From Hyphomonadaceae bacterium JAD_PAG50586_4 (lineage in GTDB: Bacteria; Pseudomonadota; Alphaproteobacteria; Caulobacterales; Aquidulcibacteraceae): a stretch of DNA of 64,000 nt. The DNA is taken from positions 2,189,501 to 2,253,500 of the forward strand of contig CP096134.1 in NCBI GenBank assembly GCA_023242925.1, read 5' to 3'. Below, one piece after another: positions 63,301 to 64,000 of this stretch; position 1 is the stretch's first letter, and every line of letters starts with the position of its first letter. A model generated the notes under the pieces. It saw only the letters and a list, made by a program, of their open reading frames with translations, ran no database searches and had not been told where the DNA came from. Position numbers and translations under genes: made by a program.

Positions 63301-63984
63301 TTAATTCCAGCCGCTTGAAGACGCCTCAGCCGCAACTTCGTTGGTCGGCCGCGCGATCAGACCGCCCTGGGTGATGCGGACCTCATAGCGGCCCCCGTCA
63401 GCCATCGGCATGTAGGCGCCTGAGCCATAGAGCGTGTCCACGACCGGCAATTGCTGGCTATATTCGCGGGCCACGGGCCACAGATCGATGCCCGATTGGC
63501 GTTCTGGGCGGATGTCGAAGGCGCTACGCTCAGCCGTCAGCTCTTGTTGGGTATCTATGTACCGGCCGGAGAACCGATCTAGGCGATATTGCGCATTCAA
63601 GCCCAGCACATTGGCCCAGGGCTTCCACTTCAGAACGCGCGCTTCCATGCGCCATTCGTCGCCGTTGATCTCAAACGTGCGCGTGACGCCTTCGGGATTT
63701 TGCTCCGTCGGCGGCTCTACCACCGTCGCTTCAAAACGTTGCGGGGCGAGTTGGCGCGTCTCGATGGTTGCTACCGGGCGATCCCAGGTGAGACGCTGAT
63801 AGGTCTGAATATTGAGGCCCAAGAGGCCCACGACCGCGCCGATCGCAAGGAAAACCGCGCCGCCGAGTACGCCGCGCCCGCCTTTGAATGGCCGGCCGCG
63901 GAACATCCAACCCAGGCCGCTCAACGCGATCGCCAAACCGATCACGGCGACGAAGCCCGGGATAATCCACCACCACCAAACCAT
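63301..63984 (-). CDS. Two-helix membrane protein of unknown function
   Basis: 227 residues; ATG 63984 is preceded by AAGGGGA. Two N-terminal membrane helices (WIIPGFVAVIGLAIALSG; LGGAVFLAIGAVVGLLGL) are followed by a soluble, probably periplasmic domain with VTRTFEINGDEWRMEARVLKW and LNAQYRLDRFSGRYID. Similar proteins in Alphaproteobacteria are often labelled cation/multidrug efflux pump, but two helices cannot make such a transporter and I see no transport motif. Confidence 0.75.
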   Translation of the reverse strand: MVWWWWIIPGFVAVIGLAIALSGLGWMFRGRPFKGGRGVLGGAVFLAIGAVVGLLGLNIQTYQRLTWDRPVATIETRQLAPQRFEATVVEPPTEQNPEGVTRTFEINGDEWRMEARVLKWKPWANVLGLNAQYRLDRFSGRYIDTQQELTAERSAFDIRPERQSGIDLWPVAREYSQQLPVVDTLYGSGAYMPMADGGRYEVRITQGGLIARPTNEVAAEASSSGWN

Positions 63985-64000
63985 GCTTGTCCCCTTTTGG

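Noticed and set aside
63301..63984. Multidrug efflux pump
   Set aside because: Only two membrane helices and no transporter motif are present.

Overview
The window is GC-rich bacterial chromosome, almost fully coding. Housekeeping content and order (tig-clpP-clpX-lon-hup, sdhE beside mfd and recG, a mitochondrial-type NDUFS4-like complex I protein, a PopA-like degenerate GGDEF protein) point to an alphaproteobacterium, most likely in or near Caulobacterales. This placement is inference; there is no rRNA. No prophage, insertion sequence or CRISPR array was found.

Layout. (1) 1-5.3 kb: an ECF sigma factor / anti-sigma pair heads a minus-strand unit with a multicopper oxidase and a SCO-type copper chaperone cut by the window edge; a divergent gene encodes an Asp-rich subtilisin-like protease. 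(2) 5.3-15.6 kb: a complete-looking compact type II secretion system in two divergent operons, gspG-J-K-L-M-C-D on minus and gspE-F-O-I on plus, with ATGA-type overlaps at most junctions. (3) 15.7-33.3 kb: a type I secretion unit (ABC transporter, HlyD-type adaptor, TolC-type channel, plus a second SCO protein) downstream of a roughly 3,115-residue RTX animal-type haem peroxidase that carries a long Ala-rich helical region with 202-residue tandem repeats. Upstream of it lie a small membrane protein, an array of 11-bp phased repeats and a CusRS-like two-component pair. (4) 33.8-49.7 kb: tRNA-Ser, scoA/scoB, an alpha-methylacyl-CoA racemase-like enzyme, the PopA-like protein, mfd, sdhE, recG, a glycosyltransferase, photolyase, CFA synthase, mercaptopyruvate sulfurtransferase and cystathionine beta-lyase. 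(5) 50-64 kb: tRNA-Arg, a TspO-like protein, a very large double-kinase hybrid sensor, an NDUFS4-like protein, hup, lon, clpX, clpP, tig, tRNA-Leu and a two-helix membrane protein.

Data quality matters for reading this window. I count 21 single-base frameshifts in 14 genes, including lon, tig, mfd and recG. Seventeen are a missing base in a homopolymer of 2-6 and four are an extra base. Each restores a full-length family-typical protein when corrected, so they look like uncorrected long-read errors, not pseudogenes. Feature spans below cover the whole intended gene and give the break positions.

The strongest biological candidate is region 3: a giant secreted peroxidase encoded directly upstream of, and on the same strand as, a dedicated-looking type I exporter, with a metal-type two-component system upstream. 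The copper-related proteins (multicopper oxidase, two SCO proteins, CusR-like regulator) suggest a metal/oxidative theme, which is inference.
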